IMG/VR virus record: IMGVR_UViG_3300030060_001445
Location: 1 to 26,513 of that record
Source of the DNA: a virus
Length of the DNA: 26,513 nucleotides
Strand: one strand, 5' to 3'
Position 1 is the first letter of the stretch, and the number at the start of each line of letters is the position of its first letter. Both the position numbers and the translations under genes were made by a program. This document shows, piece after piece, positions 1-8,587 of this stretch. The notes under the pieces were generated by a model. That model worked only from the letters and a program-made list of their open reading frames with translations, was not told the DNA's origin and ran no database searches.

Positions 1-224
1 CTTTCTCCACCTGTTCTAATGTCAGCTCCTTGTCTATTACCACCACTACGTGCTCGGTCTATATTTCTATCTGATATTTGTTGATCTCTTGCTTTTCTAG
101 CAGCAGCTCTGTTTCTTGCTCTTTTAGCACTAGCCTGTCTTTTAGCACTAGCTCTTCCACCTCTACGTGAGCCTCCACTTCCGCCTCTTTTGCTTCTAGT
201 TTTTTGTCTAAGCTTTGATGCCAT
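1..224 (-). CDS. Small basic protein, 3' end beyond the left edge
   Basis: The reading frame starts with ATG at 224 and stays open to the left edge, giving at least 74 residues. The product is very rich in Lys, Arg, Ser, Gly and Ala, beginning MASKLRQKTRSKRGG, with a short direct repeat (ASAKRQ then ASAKRA) around residues 25-33. The start is well supported: AAGGAG lies about 7 bases upstream, and the ATG overlaps the stop of the 1339-residue gene before it as TAATG, so translation is probably coupled. I recognise no family. The composition suggests a nucleic-acid-binding or disordered virion protein, which is inference only. It is the last visible gene of the ejection-protein block. Confidence 0.7.
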   Translation of the reverse strand, partial: MASKLRQKTRSKRGGSGGSRRGGRASAKRQASAKRARNRAAARKARDQQISDRNIDRARSGGNRQGADIRTGGE

Positions 225-3200
225 TATGTTCTCCTTGCTGCAATAGCTTCAGTTATATCAATATCTCCGCTTTTGGCAAGTTGAGATACATCGGATTGGT
301 TAAGTATGTTGCCTGTATTAGTAGGAATATTAGGTTGAATCATTGGAGGAAGAGCACTTAAATCAGCGCCGTATGCATCTTGAGTTGTTGGATAAACAAC
401 ATTAGGTGTCCTGTCTTCTTCTCGTATATCTATTTCAAATGGCTTATCAAACAATCCATCTGGATTATCAAATAACTTTCCTTGTATAAAATTTCTATAT
501 ATTTCACTACTTAACCGATTAAATAATGGGAGAGGATTGTCTCGGTTTCGAAGCAAAGAATTTTGTCTTATTATCTTTCTAACAAAATCAGATACTTTTA
601 TAGGGTTGGTTCTATTATTCATTATTCTATTAACGATTGTTTCAGAAAAACGAGGTTTTAAAGTTTTTCTAATTTCAGCTTTACTTAATCCTAAGTTTTC
701 TGCGGCTTTAATTTTTTTGTATAATATTTTATCTGCTTCTTTTTTTCTTTCATTTGCTTCTGCATATGCTTTTGCTATTTCTATTGGGGTAGCATTTCCA
801 TCTCTTGCTACTTTTTCAAAAACAGATTTTGCATTTTTTGTATCATCTTGATTATCAGTTATTTTAAATTGTAGTCCTTGTTGAATAAAAGGATTTTGAA
901 TTCTAAAACCAAGTAAACCTGTAGCCTCATTTAAAAATTTATATCCTCGATCATATTTTTGAACATTACCTACTCCTGATAAATATGTTCTATATATTTG
1001 ATTAAGAGAACCAGGTGCTGCTCGTTTAGCAAACTCCATCATAGTTTTCATTGCTATATCACCAGGGCTATCTCCTGGATTCCAAACTCTTACACCGTCT
1101 TTAGTTCCTCCACCTCTAGCAAAAACATCTAAATAAAATTCTGTAATTATAGATTCCGAAGCAAATGGAGCAAGAAATTCTTTGCCTGCCTCTATGGCTC
1201 CTTGCATAACTGCGCTTGTCAGTCCTTTTTCATCTGTCATCCCTTGATTTATTCCATTCATTGCGGCTGTAAGGGGTCGTGTTAGAAAATCATATGCATT
1301 ACTATGTGAATAATCTATGTAATATATTTGTCCATTTTGTTTAATTGGAATAAGTGTAGAGTTTTGGGACCATTCTGGTAAAAATTCTCGTAAAGAATTT
1401 ATAGTTTCATTACTTACACCTGTCATAAACTGTGCGGTTTCTTGAACTATTTTTCCTGACCCTACACCAAATAATCCTGCTCCTAATAATCGTTGAAAAC
1501 CTATTCCTCTCGTTAAAGGATCTGCAAATTCTTTTGCTCCTTGGTTAATAGTATTAATACCTGTACGTAAAATTTCTGCAGGAAAAGAAACAAAGTTTCC
1601 AAAAGGAGCTTTACGTAGACCTTGAATAAAACTTCCTACATAATCATAGTTTGGAATGTTATTACGCACAGTATTAGCTGCGTATTCTTTTACAAATTGA
1701 TTATAACCTTTTTCGTCTAATATATTAGTAATACCATATTTATCTCTTGCTAAATCTCCATATTTAGCAACAAACTCTTCTGGGTTATTTTGACGTAAAT
1801 TATCCCAAACTCTTTTGTATTTACTTTGTTCAGCAAACCAATTTTGTATCTTATAAAAATCATCTTCCGCAGAATATAAAGTTCGTGCGCCTTCTCTTAA
1901 TCTTTTTAATCCCGTTCTTTCATTAAAACGTTTAAGAATATTATAAAACTGTCCATCAGATGTTAAGTTTTCTAATCCACTAGACATATCATCAAGCAGT
2001 CTTGTTAAATCTCCTAGTCTTGCACTCGTATTAACTATACCTAAACGTTGCATTTCTTTATATTGATTTAAAGCTTCTTCATATTTTTTAGTGCCAACAG
2101 TATCTTTATATAATCGCCTACCTGCCTGTGTTTCAAACTGTCCTTTGGTTATAGCTTTGGTAATATCAAAAGATCTTTTAAAATCTTTTATAAAAGTAGC
2201 AGGGTTAAATAAATTACCATTCATTCCTGAAAAATGTAGCGCACTCGCTACGTTTCGAAAGTGAGTGATAGGAGATAAAGTTGTTTTAGATTCTTGTATT
2301 ATTGCTTTTGGTGCAAGAAGAAGTCCGTTGTATAAAGGACTATCGAACATTCCTGTTTTTTTATTTACATCCGACATACGTTCAATTGCGGTAGCTATTT
2401 CATCTGAAGTAAACTTTCCATTTAAAGGATTCCATGTGTCTGTTACAATTTGTCTTGTAAATTTTTGACCGCCTTGACTTACTGTTGCATCATCAAAAAA
2501 ATATCTTCCGTATCCATCATCAAATACTTTGTTAAAATATTTAGAAGAGGTAAGAAAATTATTTATTCTATTAGAAGTTTCTAATAACTGTATGCTAGGA
2601 TCTTTTATTTCTCCTAATAATGCACGTATTTCTTTTGGAACTTGTTGTCTTGCTTTAAATATTTCACCATCTACCGATTTTAATCGTTCTAAGGTTCCTC
2701 CTAAAGTTTTCATTTTTCCCGAATCTAATATTAAAGTAATTTCAGCATCCATCGCTTCTCGTTGAGGACCACTAAAAGGTACAAATGTTTTGTTTTTACC
2801 TGTGCCTACAACATCACCGTACAATCCTGGATTTTTTTCTGCTATAAATATTTTAGCTTGTTCAATAATATCTCTTCCTTTATCAGTATTATATAAAGTA
2901 TTTCTCCAATCTTTTTTTACATCAACACTTCCTAATGCTCGATAACTTCGTGTTAAATATTCTCCTATATTAGAAGCCACTGCTTGAATAAATGGTTCAT
3001 TGTGAGCTTGTGCCAATGGATTTTTCATTAATGTTTCACTTAAATTATCTACATGTGATCTTACTTTGTTTACGGTTTCTAATAGTTCTTGTGGAATTTT
3101 AGTAGCGTCTTTTAAATTTTTTGGAGCTGTAAGATAATCATAAATTGATTCCATAATTTCTTCTCGTTTTTTTATACCAACATCATCTAATGCTCCTCCC

Positions 3201-4243
3201 AAAGGTTGAACAAGATCTTGCACATCATTTTCTAATTGTCTTACTAAATCATTAGCTGTTGTTAACGCTTCACGTTGTTCACCTATTCTTTTTCTATAAG
3301 CATCAAACATCTTAGGAGTTTGAACTCCTCTTGCACGCAAAGGAGCTAAAATTTTATTATCGAAATATCGTAAAATATTATTTGAACTAAATTGAAATCC
3401 ATCATTTAACTGTAAAACTTGAGGTATTTTTCTACCTGTTTTTACTGATCTTTTTTTTGTAAGTCCTGAAACAGGATCAACAAAATCTTCTAGTTTAGTT
3501 TCATCAACCATACGAGTTACACGATCAGGTCCACCCGTACTTCTAGTAATTATTCCTTTGGCTGTGGGAATAGCTTTTTGCCAAGCAAATTTAATAAAAG
3601 GAATTATTGCTTTTTCAAATAATCCAAAACCCGAAGCTCCTTCTAAACCAAACTTAAATCTATTTTCTAAATTTCTTAGTGCTTCTCTTCTGCCCTTTTC
3701 TCCTTGTGAGTCTCTTTGTTCTGTTAAACCAAACCCCATCATATCTCCAAGAGTTCCTAAGTCTTCTGTTTTTGCTGCAAGTTCTGCACCACCAACCGCA
3801 GCCATACGAGTAAGAGTAGGCATTCTTGCTGCTGTTTTTGAAAGAGTCCCTAAATTTTTTGCTTTAATTAAAACGTTGGCGCCTTTTAAAGCTATACCTC
3901 CAGGCACACCTAGTTGAGTTAAAATTTCTGTTACCTTACCTGTCCAACGGTCATCAGCGACATCTTCCATTTTATTTAAAAAATCATTATCATCAAAAGC
4001 TTTTTCTACTTTGTCAGTAAGTTCTGTTCCTGCCCCTAGATCTATTAATGTTGTACCGAGGGTCGTGATTCCTTCTGCAGCTTTACCTACTCCAGATACA
4101 ACACCAGCTCCTGCGGATGCCATATATCCTGCTCGGTCATCATCTACTCCTAAATGTTTTTTTATTTTAGCCATGGCTTCTTCATTAGATAAACCATCTG
4201 GCAGGCTATATTCTTGCCCTTGATATGTATAAAGTTGAGCCAT
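224..4243 (-). CDS. Very large internal virion (ejection) protein
   Basis: A 1339-residue protein, the largest in the window. It opens with a short segment MAQLYTYQGQEYSLPDG followed by LSNEEAMAKIKKHLG, a type of N-terminal mini-domain I have seen on large phage virion proteins. Residues about 40-75 are Gly/Ala-rich and hydrophobic, and a second Gly-rich hydrophobic stretch (RLLGAGLFGVGSGK) lies in the second half, so it may touch membranes. Most of the rest looks alpha-helical and charged, ending in a Pro/Asn-rich tail. I see no clear lytic transglycosylase or other catalytic motif. It follows three smaller virion-type proteins, an order reminiscent of T7 gp14-gp15-gp16 in which the largest ejection protein comes last. 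GGAG lies upstream of the ATG, which sits 8 bases after the previous gene. The ejection role is inferred from size, composition and position. Confidence 0.72.
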   Translation of the reverse strand: MAQLYTYQGQEYSLPDGLSNEEAMAKIKKHLGVDDDRAGYMASAGAGVVSGVGKAAEGITTLGTTLIDLGAGTELTDKVEKAFDDNDFLNKMEDVADDRWTGKVTEILTQLGVPGGIALKGANVLIKAKNLGTLSKTAARMPTLTRMAAVGGAELAAKTEDLGTLGDMMGFGLTEQRDSQGEKGRREALRNLENRFKFGLEGASGFGLFEKAIIPFIKFAWQKAIPTAKGIITRSTGGPDRVTRMVDETKLEDFVDPVSGLTKKRSVKTGRKIPQVLQLNDGFQFSSNNILRYFDNKILAPLRARGVQTPKMFDAYRKRIGEQREALTTANDLVRQLENDVQDLVQPLGGALDDVGIKKREEIMESIYDYLTAPKNLKDATKIPQELLETVNKVRSHVDNLSETLMKNPLAQAHNEPFIQAVASNIGEYLTRSYRALGSVDVKKDWRNTLYNTDKGRDIIEQAKIFIAEKNPGLYGDVVGTGKNKTFVPFSGPQREAMDAEITLILDSGKMKTLGGTLERLKSVDGEIFKARQQVPKEIRALLGEIKDPSIQLLETSNRINNFLTSSKYFNKVFDDGYGRYFFDDATVSQGGQKFTRQIVTDTWNPLNGKFTSDEIATAIERMSDVNKKTGMFDSPLYNGLLLAPKAIIQESKTTLSPITHFRNVASALHFSGMNGNLFNPATFIKDFKRSFDITKAITKGQFETQAGRRLYKDTVGTKKYEEALNQYKEMQRLGIVNTSARLGDLTRLLDDMSSGLENLTSDGQFYNILKRFNERTGLKRLREGARTLYSAEDDFYKIQNWFAEQSKYKRVWDNLRQNNPEEFVAKYGDLARDKYGITNILDEKGYNQFVKEYAANTVRNNIPNYDYVGSFIQGLRKAPFGNFVSFPAEILRTGINTINQGAKEFADPLTRGIGFQRLLGAGLFGVGSGKIVQETAQFMTGVSNETINSLREFLPEWSQNSTLIPIKQNGQIYYIDYSHSNAYDFLTRPLTAAMNGINQGMTDEKGLTSAVMQGAIEAGKEFLAPFASESIITEFYLDVFARGGGTKDGVRVWNPGDSPGDIAMKTMMEFAKRAAPGSLNQIYRTYLSGVGNVQKYDRGYKFLNEATGLLGFRIQNPFIQQGLQFKITDNQDDTKNAKSVFEKVARDGNATPIEIAKAYAEANERKKEADKILYKKIKAAENLGLSKAEIRKTLKPRFSETIVNRIMNNRTNPIKVSDFVRKIIRQNSLLRNRDNPLPLFNRLSSEIYRNFIQGKLFDNPDGLFDKPFEIDIREEDRTPNVVYPTTQDAYGADLSALPPMIQPNIPTNTGNILNQSDVSQLAKSGDIDITEAIAARRT

Positions 4244-4251
4244 TTACTCTC

Positions 4252-5466
4252 CTAGTCTAATGATATGACTTCTTTTTTTTCTTCTACCATTTCTTTTTGA
4301 GATCCCCCTTGTCCAGAAATTTGTGCCCAAACTGCTTCTGCTATTTCTGTAGCTTTTTCTACTGTATAAGTTTCGCCGGTATTAACATCTTGTTTAGTTA
4401 CAAGACTAGGAACTACAGTAGATAAGAATTCTTTTCTACTTGTTGTTCCCCCTGCTTTAGCCATATTAACTAAATCTTCTTGATCGATTGTAAGATTACC
4501 ATCAGCTCCAGTAAACATAGTAGTTAATGTAGATAAATTTCGTTGAAAAGTTGTACCCTCTGGATCAGCTTCTGCGGCTCTATCTAATGCTGCTTGTTCT
4601 GCTTTAATACCTGCTTCCACTCCTGCCATTTTAATTTTATCTGCTCTGTCTTTAGCAGCCATACCTATAGCTGTAAAAGTTTTTAAAGGATCTTTAGCAG
4701 ACCTAGCAATCTTATCCATAAAGTTACCACCTCTTGCACTAGCTAAATTTAATCCAAATTCTGTTAAAGCTGCAAAGCCTCCTGATCTAACTTGATCTTT
4801 TCCATCTCCTAAATATTTTTCAAAAATGTCTATTCGTTCCTTAATGAGGTCATCTAAAGTTCCTTTTTTAATTTCTTTCTCTATTTTATTTGCGTCTGGT
4901 TGTGCTTTATCTTTTTCAATTGCTGTAAACTTTTCAGTTTCTTCAATTGTGCTACCCGCTGCGCCACCTTCAGTGCCTGATTTAATTACTTTTTCTTTTT
5001 CTTCTATAACTTCTTCAGAATCTTTTGCACCTATAGCATCGGATAAAGTTTTATAACCAAGAAGACTTGCTCCTGTAGCTAATGTTGATTTAATAGGAGA
5101 AATAAATGCTCCTGGATTAAAAGCGCCATACGGTACAGGTGCTTTTGAAGAAGAAAGAGGAAGTACTTCTTTAATTCCTGCCCCACTTGGTGGAGTTGTA
5201 CCTGTTTTATTTCCTCTAAAAATAGTAGGAAGTTTACTTTTAATTAGTGCAGGAAGATTTTTTATTTTAGGATATATTTTTTTACCACCTTGAATTAAAT
5301 AAGGAAGACCATTTTTTCCTACATACAAAGCACCTTGACCTGTCATTGTTATTAATTTTCCTGTCATTGCATACTGCACTGGTTTAATAGTGCCATCTTT
5401 CATCTTAGCAAACATAGGTCTGTTTAAAACTTTTTGTTTTGATCTTTGTATATTATTTAAACCCAT
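4252..5466 (-). CDS. Internal virion protein, coiled-coil/Ala-rich
   Basis: A 404-residue protein. The N-terminal part is basic and Gly-rich (residues about 30-95). The middle is a strongly charged segment rich in Glu and Lys (about 150-210), likely disordered or coiled coil. A helical stretch then contains FGLNLASARGGNFMDKIA, a motif I recall from large marine-phage virion proteins, followed by an Ala-rich helix. The ATG at 5466 lies one base after the stop of the previous gene; an upstream GTG at 5496 would extend into that gene and is less likely. The spacing implies translational coupling. By position between two ejection-type proteins it is probably delivered with the genome; no enzymatic motif was seen. 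Function is inferred from context. Confidence 0.68.
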   Translation of the reverse strand: MGLNNIQRSKQKVLNRPMFAKMKDGTIKPVQYAMTGKLITMTGQGALYVGKNGLPYLIQGGKKIYPKIKNLPALIKSKLPTIFRGNKTGTTPPSGAGIKEVLPLSSSKAPVPYGAFNPGAFISPIKSTLATGASLLGYKTLSDAIGAKDSEEVIEEKEKVIKSGTEGGAAGSTIEETEKFTAIEKDKAQPDANKIEKEIKKGTLDDLIKERIDIFEKYLGDGKDQVRSGGFAALTEFGLNLASARGGNFMDKIARSAKDPLKTFTAIGMAAKDRADKIKMAGVEAGIKAEQAALDRAAEADPEGTTFQRNLSTLTTMFTGADGNLTIDQEDLVNMAKAGGTTSRKEFLSTVVPSLVTKQDVNTGETYTVEKATEIAEAVWAQISGQGGSQKEMVEEKKEVISLD

Positions 5467-5467
5467 T

Positions 5468-6439
5468 TTAATTACCCATGAATCCAGACCAACCACCGCC
5501 TTGTCCGAATTGACCCATTGCTCCTAGTCCTGCAATACCAAGTCCTAGTGCTTGTGCAAATGGATTAGTTTGTGGTTGAGTTGTATAACTAATTTGTCCA
5601 CTTGGAACACCTCGTAAAATATCACTAGCAAATCCAAGTCTATTAAATGGTTCACGTTGTGCCATTAACTGTTGTTGTCTTTGCGCTTCTAACATTCCTT
5701 GTCCAAGTTGTTGTTGCATACCACCTACACCTAGTAGAGATTGTATATCTTGTTGTCCTAATTGTGAACTTAAAGCACCAAGTCCTGCTCGTTGTTTAGC
5801 AAGACCAGCTAATCCTTGGCCTGCCATTAATTGTCTTTTCTGTTGATCAGCAAATGAACCTAATGCTGCACCTTGTGCTTGCTGATAGTTTCGTGACATA
5901 TCTTCAAAGATACGTCTTGATTTAATGTCTTGTAAATTTCTTCCTAATTCTGCTTCTTGAATCCCGTATCGGGAACCACCGAACGCACCACCTTTTGTAG
6001 CTTGACCCGCCAATTGATTTCTTGCCATTGCTCCTTGGCGATCATATTCTTGTAAAGCTTGTTGTGTTACTTGTTGTTGGTATGGGTCCATAAATGCTTG
6101 CGCACTTTTAGGATCATACGCTTGTGCGCCACCTAAATAGTTAGCACCAGCTATACCTAAATCTGTTCCTGCTTGTTGTAAGTAAGGTGCATAAGAACCA
6201 ATACCACTTGAAGCTAATTGAAAAGCTTGTTGTTGTTCAGGCGTAAACCCTGCAAATTGAAACTGTGGTATAGCTTGAGATATTCCCGCTCTACCAAACT
6301 TTCGTAAGTTAAAAGCTTCATCACTTTCCCCTGGATTTTTTGTAGCATTTGGATCTCCAAATACAGATGCTAATAATTGTTCTGTTCTTTTTTCTATATA
6401 AGGGGGTTGTCTTACAACAGATGTTTGCACGTCAGCCAT
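5468..6439 (-). CDS. Gln/Ala-rich internal virion protein
   Basis: A 323-residue protein rich in Gln, Ala and Gly. The segment around residues 110-165 (FMDPYQQQVTQQALQEYDRQ, then AGQATKGGAFGGSRYG, then EAELGRNLQDI) resembles a conserved protein I know from many marine and environmental podoviruses, where it sits beside other internal virion proteins. The C-terminus is Gly-rich and hydrophobic (FAQALGLGIAGLGAMG) and could insert into membrane. The ATG overlaps the upstream stop as TAATG, and GGAG occurs 11 bases before it. The role as an ejection or core protein is inferred; homology is recognised by motif only. Confidence 0.72.
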   Translation of the reverse strand: MADVQTSVVRQPPYIEKRTEQLLASVFGDPNATKNPGESDEAFNLRKFGRAGISQAIPQFQFAGFTPEQQQAFQLASSGIGSYAPYLQQAGTDLGIAGANYLGGAQAYDPKSAQAFMDPYQQQVTQQALQEYDRQGAMARNQLAGQATKGGAFGGSRYGIQEAELGRNLQDIKSRRIFEDMSRNYQQAQGAALGSFADQQKRQLMAGQGLAGLAKQRAGLGALSSQLGQQDIQSLLGVGGMQQQLGQGMLEAQRQQQLMAQREPFNRLGFASDILRGVPSGQISYTTQPQTNPFAQALGLGIAGLGAMGQFGQGGGWSGFMGN

Positions 6440-7413
6440 TATGCTCTTTCTCCATAATTATCTTGTATACTATAGAGGAACTTTGATCCTCTGTCTCTCT
6501 CATCTTCTTTTCCTTTTGCTCCCATTGCTGCACCTAGTCCTCGAACTGTTCTTGCATTAATAACAAATTCGCCATCACTTAACATCGCTGGTACTTCATC
6601 ACTAGTCTCGGTTCCTGGACCAGCTATCTTACCATTCTTACGAGGAAAGTCTCCTCCATCTGCGTAGCCCATCATTCCCGGTGCCATTTTTTCAAACTCT
6701 AAATTTTTCATAATACGATCATCTATATTATCACTTGCTGTTAAAGATTCTACATCTCCATTAATATAATTAAAACCACCATTAGCAAATGAAGCTAGTC
6801 CCCCATTAGCATATCCACTAAAACGAGGACCATATTGAGAGAATGGTATTAATTGAGGAGGTGCAATAGTTGCTTGTCCTAAATCTCTTAAAGGATTTTG
6901 TGTTCCGTATATATTTTCAAAAGTAATTTTTTCTTCTTCTTCATCAAATCCACCTAAAGCTCCTACTCCTAGTGCTCCTACAAGAGCAGACTTAATAGGA
7001 TTAGCTTTTATATACCCTAAACCTTTTTGTAATAAACTTTGTTTTGCTGCTGGACTACCGGCTAAATTACCTATTTTTGCTTTAAGCATACTATCAGCAG
7101 CTAGTTTTCTTTGGGCAATACCTTGCGGTAAACCTGCTGTTGCAGCTTTCCCACCTAAACCAAAGTTAGAACCAAACTGACTTAATGAACCTAAACCTTT
7201 ACCACCTGGCATTCCTAAGAAACTTTTTGCTCCGTATCCCATAGCTCCAGCAATGGCAGCATTTCTCAATGCCTCTTCTGGGCTTCTGCCCCCAGCTAAA
7301 CTTCCTAATCCACTACCGATACTAGCGCCCATTGGTCCACCTAAAGCAAAACCAATACCTCCGCCTATTATAGGTGCTGCTTTCTTAGCAGCTTTAAATA
7401 TCTTCTTGAGCAT
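6439..7413 (-). CDS. Gly-rich virion protein with tape-measure-like C-terminal motif
   Basis: A 324-residue protein starting MLKKIFKAAKKAAPIIG, followed by an extended Gly/Ala-rich hydrophobic region (residues about 12-60) that could form membrane-active helices. Around residue 200 it has ANGG-type repeats (YANGGLASFANGG). Near the end is SDEVPAMLSDGEFVINARTV, a motif widespread at the C-termini of phage tape-measure and related internal proteins. The ATG at 7413 has AAGGAG 3 to 4 bases upstream; an alternative start 15 bases further up lacks this. It is the first minus-strand gene after the plus-strand island and probably leads the ejection-protein operon, driven by the promoter in 7497-7525. 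By size, hydrophobicity and place it resembles the small membrane-associated ejection protein of T7-like phages, but that is analogy. Confidence 0.72.
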   Translation of the reverse strand: MLKKIFKAAKKAAPIIGGGIGFALGGPMGASIGSGLGSLAGGRSPEEALRNAAIAGAMGYGAKSFLGMPGGKGLGSLSQFGSNFGLGGKAATAGLPQGIAQRKLAADSMLKAKIGNLAGSPAAKQSLLQKGLGYIKANPIKSALVGALGVGALGGFDEEEEKITFENIYGTQNPLRDLGQATIAPPQLIPFSQYGPRFSGYANGGLASFANGGFNYINGDVESLTASDNIDDRIMKNLEFEKMAPGMMGYADGGDFPRKNGKIAGPGTETSDEVPAMLSDGEFVINARTVRGLGAAMGAKGKEDERDRGSKFLYSIQDNYGERA

Positions 7414-7445
7414 GTTCTCCTTTTGCAAATCATGATTGTGTAGTT

Positions 7446-7469
7446 ATGCAAGGAGGCTGTGCCTTGTAT
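7446..7469. other. Inverted repeat in the divergent intergenic region
   Basis: Arms ATGCAAGG and CCTTGTAT flank an 8-base loop. Seven of eight positions are Watson-Crick pairs on the plus strand and one is G-T. It lies upstream of the predicted plus-strand start but inside the predicted 5' leader of the minus-strand transcript for the 324-residue virion protein, about 30 bases before its ribosome binding site. It could be an operator or a leader hairpin. It is not followed by a T run in either direction, so it is not a typical terminator. Confidence 0.35.
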
Positions 7470-7470
7470 T

Positions 7471-7498
7471 TTGAAATAAGCCTATTTAATCGTATAAT
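7471..7498 (+). promoter_or_regulatory. Sigma70-type promoter for the plus-strand island
   Basis: TTGAAA at 7471-7476 is separated by 16 bases from a perfect TATAAT at 7493-7498, close to the bacterial sigma70 consensus. Transcription would begin near 7505, about 34 bases before the ATG at 7539. This excludes the longer reading frame that begins at 7446, upstream of the promoter. The site explains how the plus-strand genes are expressed while embedded in a minus-strand operon. Confidence 0.65.
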
Positions 7499-7525
7499 TA
7501 TAGGTGTTTTTGTTGTAATGTGCAA
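7497..7525 (-). promoter_or_regulatory. Possible minus-strand promoter sharing the palindromic -10
   Basis: Read on the minus strand, TATAAT occupies 7502-7497, with TTGCAC at 7525-7520 after a 17-base spacer. The -10 is perfect but the -35 matches the consensus only in TTG. The decamer TATAATTATA (7493-7502) is its own reverse complement, so the -10 boxes of the two directions overlap. A transcript from here would have a leader of about 75 bases before the ATG at 7413. Strength and use are unknown. Confidence 0.4.
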
Positions 7526-7538
7526 TGACAATTTAATA

Positions 7539-7826
7539 ATGGTAGATATAAATAAAGTACCGATGGTCCGTGTAACGTGGTTAGATGCTCGTGATATGGA
7601 AACAGGATGGCTTTCAGAAAAAGAAATTGTAGATGCCCCCTTAGCTAAATGCCAAGAAGTAGGCTGGTTAATGGCTAATAACAAAGAAAAAGTAGTAGTA
7701 ATGCGTTCATGGTGCATTGATAAAGATGATAATCACGGAGGTGGTGCTATTGCTATACCTAAAGGTTGGGTAACAAAAATAGAATACTTAGGAGTTGAAT
7801 ATGGAGAAAGAAGCGAGGATAAATAG
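7539..7826 (+). CDS. Small conserved-type phage protein of unknown function
   Basis: A 95-residue protein beginning MVDINKVPMVRVTWLDARD. The core pattern, VxWLDA followed by KCQEVGWLMANNKEKVVVM and then AIPKGWVTKIEYL, matches a small protein type I recall from many environmental phages, with no known function. ATG at 7539 is chosen because the frame upstream runs through the promoter at 7471-7498; ATG at 7518 is a possible alternative. Neither start has a clear Shine-Dalgarno sequence, so translation may start from a short, nearly leaderless mRNA. Its 3' end overlaps the next gene by 26 bases in another frame, so the two are probably co-transcribed. Confidence 0.7.
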   Translation: MVDINKVPMVRVTWLDARDMETGWLSEKEIVDAPLAKCQEVGWLMANNKEKVVVMRSWCIDKDDNHGGGAIAIPKGWVTKIEYLGVEYGERSEDK

Positions 7827-8487
7827 TTTATTTGGTGAAACAATTTTTCACACACATATTAATATTGATAACACTACTTACCTTAAACACATTGAATCTT
7901 TTGTTAAAGAAAAACCTGGAAGAACTGCAGCTACTACAGATGTAAAAGGTAACACAGAATTTACAGATTTAGAAGAAGCTAAGGATAACTTACATATAGA
8001 TAAAAACTACGAAAAATTATTTTCTTATATTTTTGATGATATTAAATCTTTTTTTAAAACAAAAGGGTATAGTGAAAAAAAATTTAATGCTCATATAACT
8101 AAATCATGGGCTACCTATACAATTAAAAATCAACATATAGCTAGTCATAAACATACAGCTAGTCATTTTAGTTTTGTTTATTATGTTCGCAATGAAGAAA
8201 TGGGTAACATAAGATTTGAAAAAGAACTAGCAGCACAGACAGGATTATTCATTCCTCCCACAGATGAATACATTGTAAATTGGAATCAATTTAATTTTTC
8301 TAGTTATATTATTCCAGTAAAGACTGGAGATTTTTTAATTTTTCCAAGTGGTCTTCTTCATTATACAGAAATTAATACAAAGGAAGAGCCGAGGATCAGT
8401 ATTAGTGGGGATATATTACTGACTATGAAGCCTGGAATTAAAACTGAACATTGTATTCCTCATCCCAAAGGGTGGAAAACTATTTAA
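7801..8487 (+). CDS. Putative 2OG-Fe(II) oxygenase
   Basis: A 228-residue protein that fits the putative 2-oxoglutarate/Fe(II)-dependent dioxygenase family common in marine phages (PF13759-like). Visible features are WATYTI, then SHKHTASHFSFVYYV at residues about 115-129 with candidate iron-binding histidines at 116 and 118, then GDFLIFPSGLLHYTEIN with the distal histidine at about 187, and RISIS with Arg about 198, the expected 2-oxoglutarate-binding arginine. Spacing of these elements fits a double-stranded beta-helix. Such enzymes hydroxylate proteins, nucleic acids or small molecules; the substrate here cannot be told. ATG at 7801 has AGGAG 6 bases upstream; the TTG two codons earlier is less likely. 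It is a moron or auxiliary gene in a structural operon of opposite direction. Confidence 0.8.
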   Translation: MEKEARINSLFGETIFHTHINIDNTTYLKHIESFVKEKPGRTAATTDVKGNTEFTDLEEAKDNLHIDKNYEKLFSYIFDDIKSFFKTKGYSEKKFNAHITKSWATYTIKNQHIASHKHTASHFSFVYYVRNEEMGNIRFEKELAAQTGLFIPPTDEYIVNWNQFNFSSYIIPVKTGDFLIFPSGLLHYTEINTKEEPRISISGDILLTMKPGIKTEHCIPHPKGWKTI

Positions 8488-8523
8488 TTTTAATTGTCAA
8501 GTAATCTTTTTAAAATTGTTTTC

Positions 8524-8551
8524 TTGATATTTTTATTAGACATGTTTAAAT
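8524..8551 (+). promoter_or_regulatory. Weak possible promoter upstream of the 82-residue gene
   Basis: In the 100-base gap after the oxygenase gene, TTGATA (8524-8529) is followed after 16 bases by TTAAAT (8546-8551). Both boxes are imperfect and the region is very AT-rich, so chance matches are likely. No clear terminator hairpin was seen in the gap, so read-through from the 7471 promoter is equally possible. Confidence 0.22.
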
Positions 8552-8587
8552 TAGTTCTCACCCAAAATTAAATCACAGGAGAAAAAA

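Noticed and set aside
3558-4223. Plus-strand open frames opposite the 1339-residue gene
   Set aside because: They are antisense shadows of a coherent long gene, lack ribosome binding sites and encode no plausible protein.
5466-5496. GTG start at 5496 for the 404-residue virion protein
   Set aside because: It lies inside the preceding gene without a ribosome binding site; ATG at 5466, one base after that gene's stop, is a better fit.
7446-7538. N-terminal extension of the plus-strand 95-residue gene from an ATG at 7446
   Set aside because: The extension runs through a near-consensus sigma70 promoter (7471-7498), and the conserved-type protein pattern begins after 7539.
8488-8587. Terminator in the gap after the oxygenase gene
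   Set aside because: The only pairing seen (TCAAG with CTTGA over a 21-base loop) is short, and the surrounding T-rich sequence is ordinary for this AT-rich DNA.
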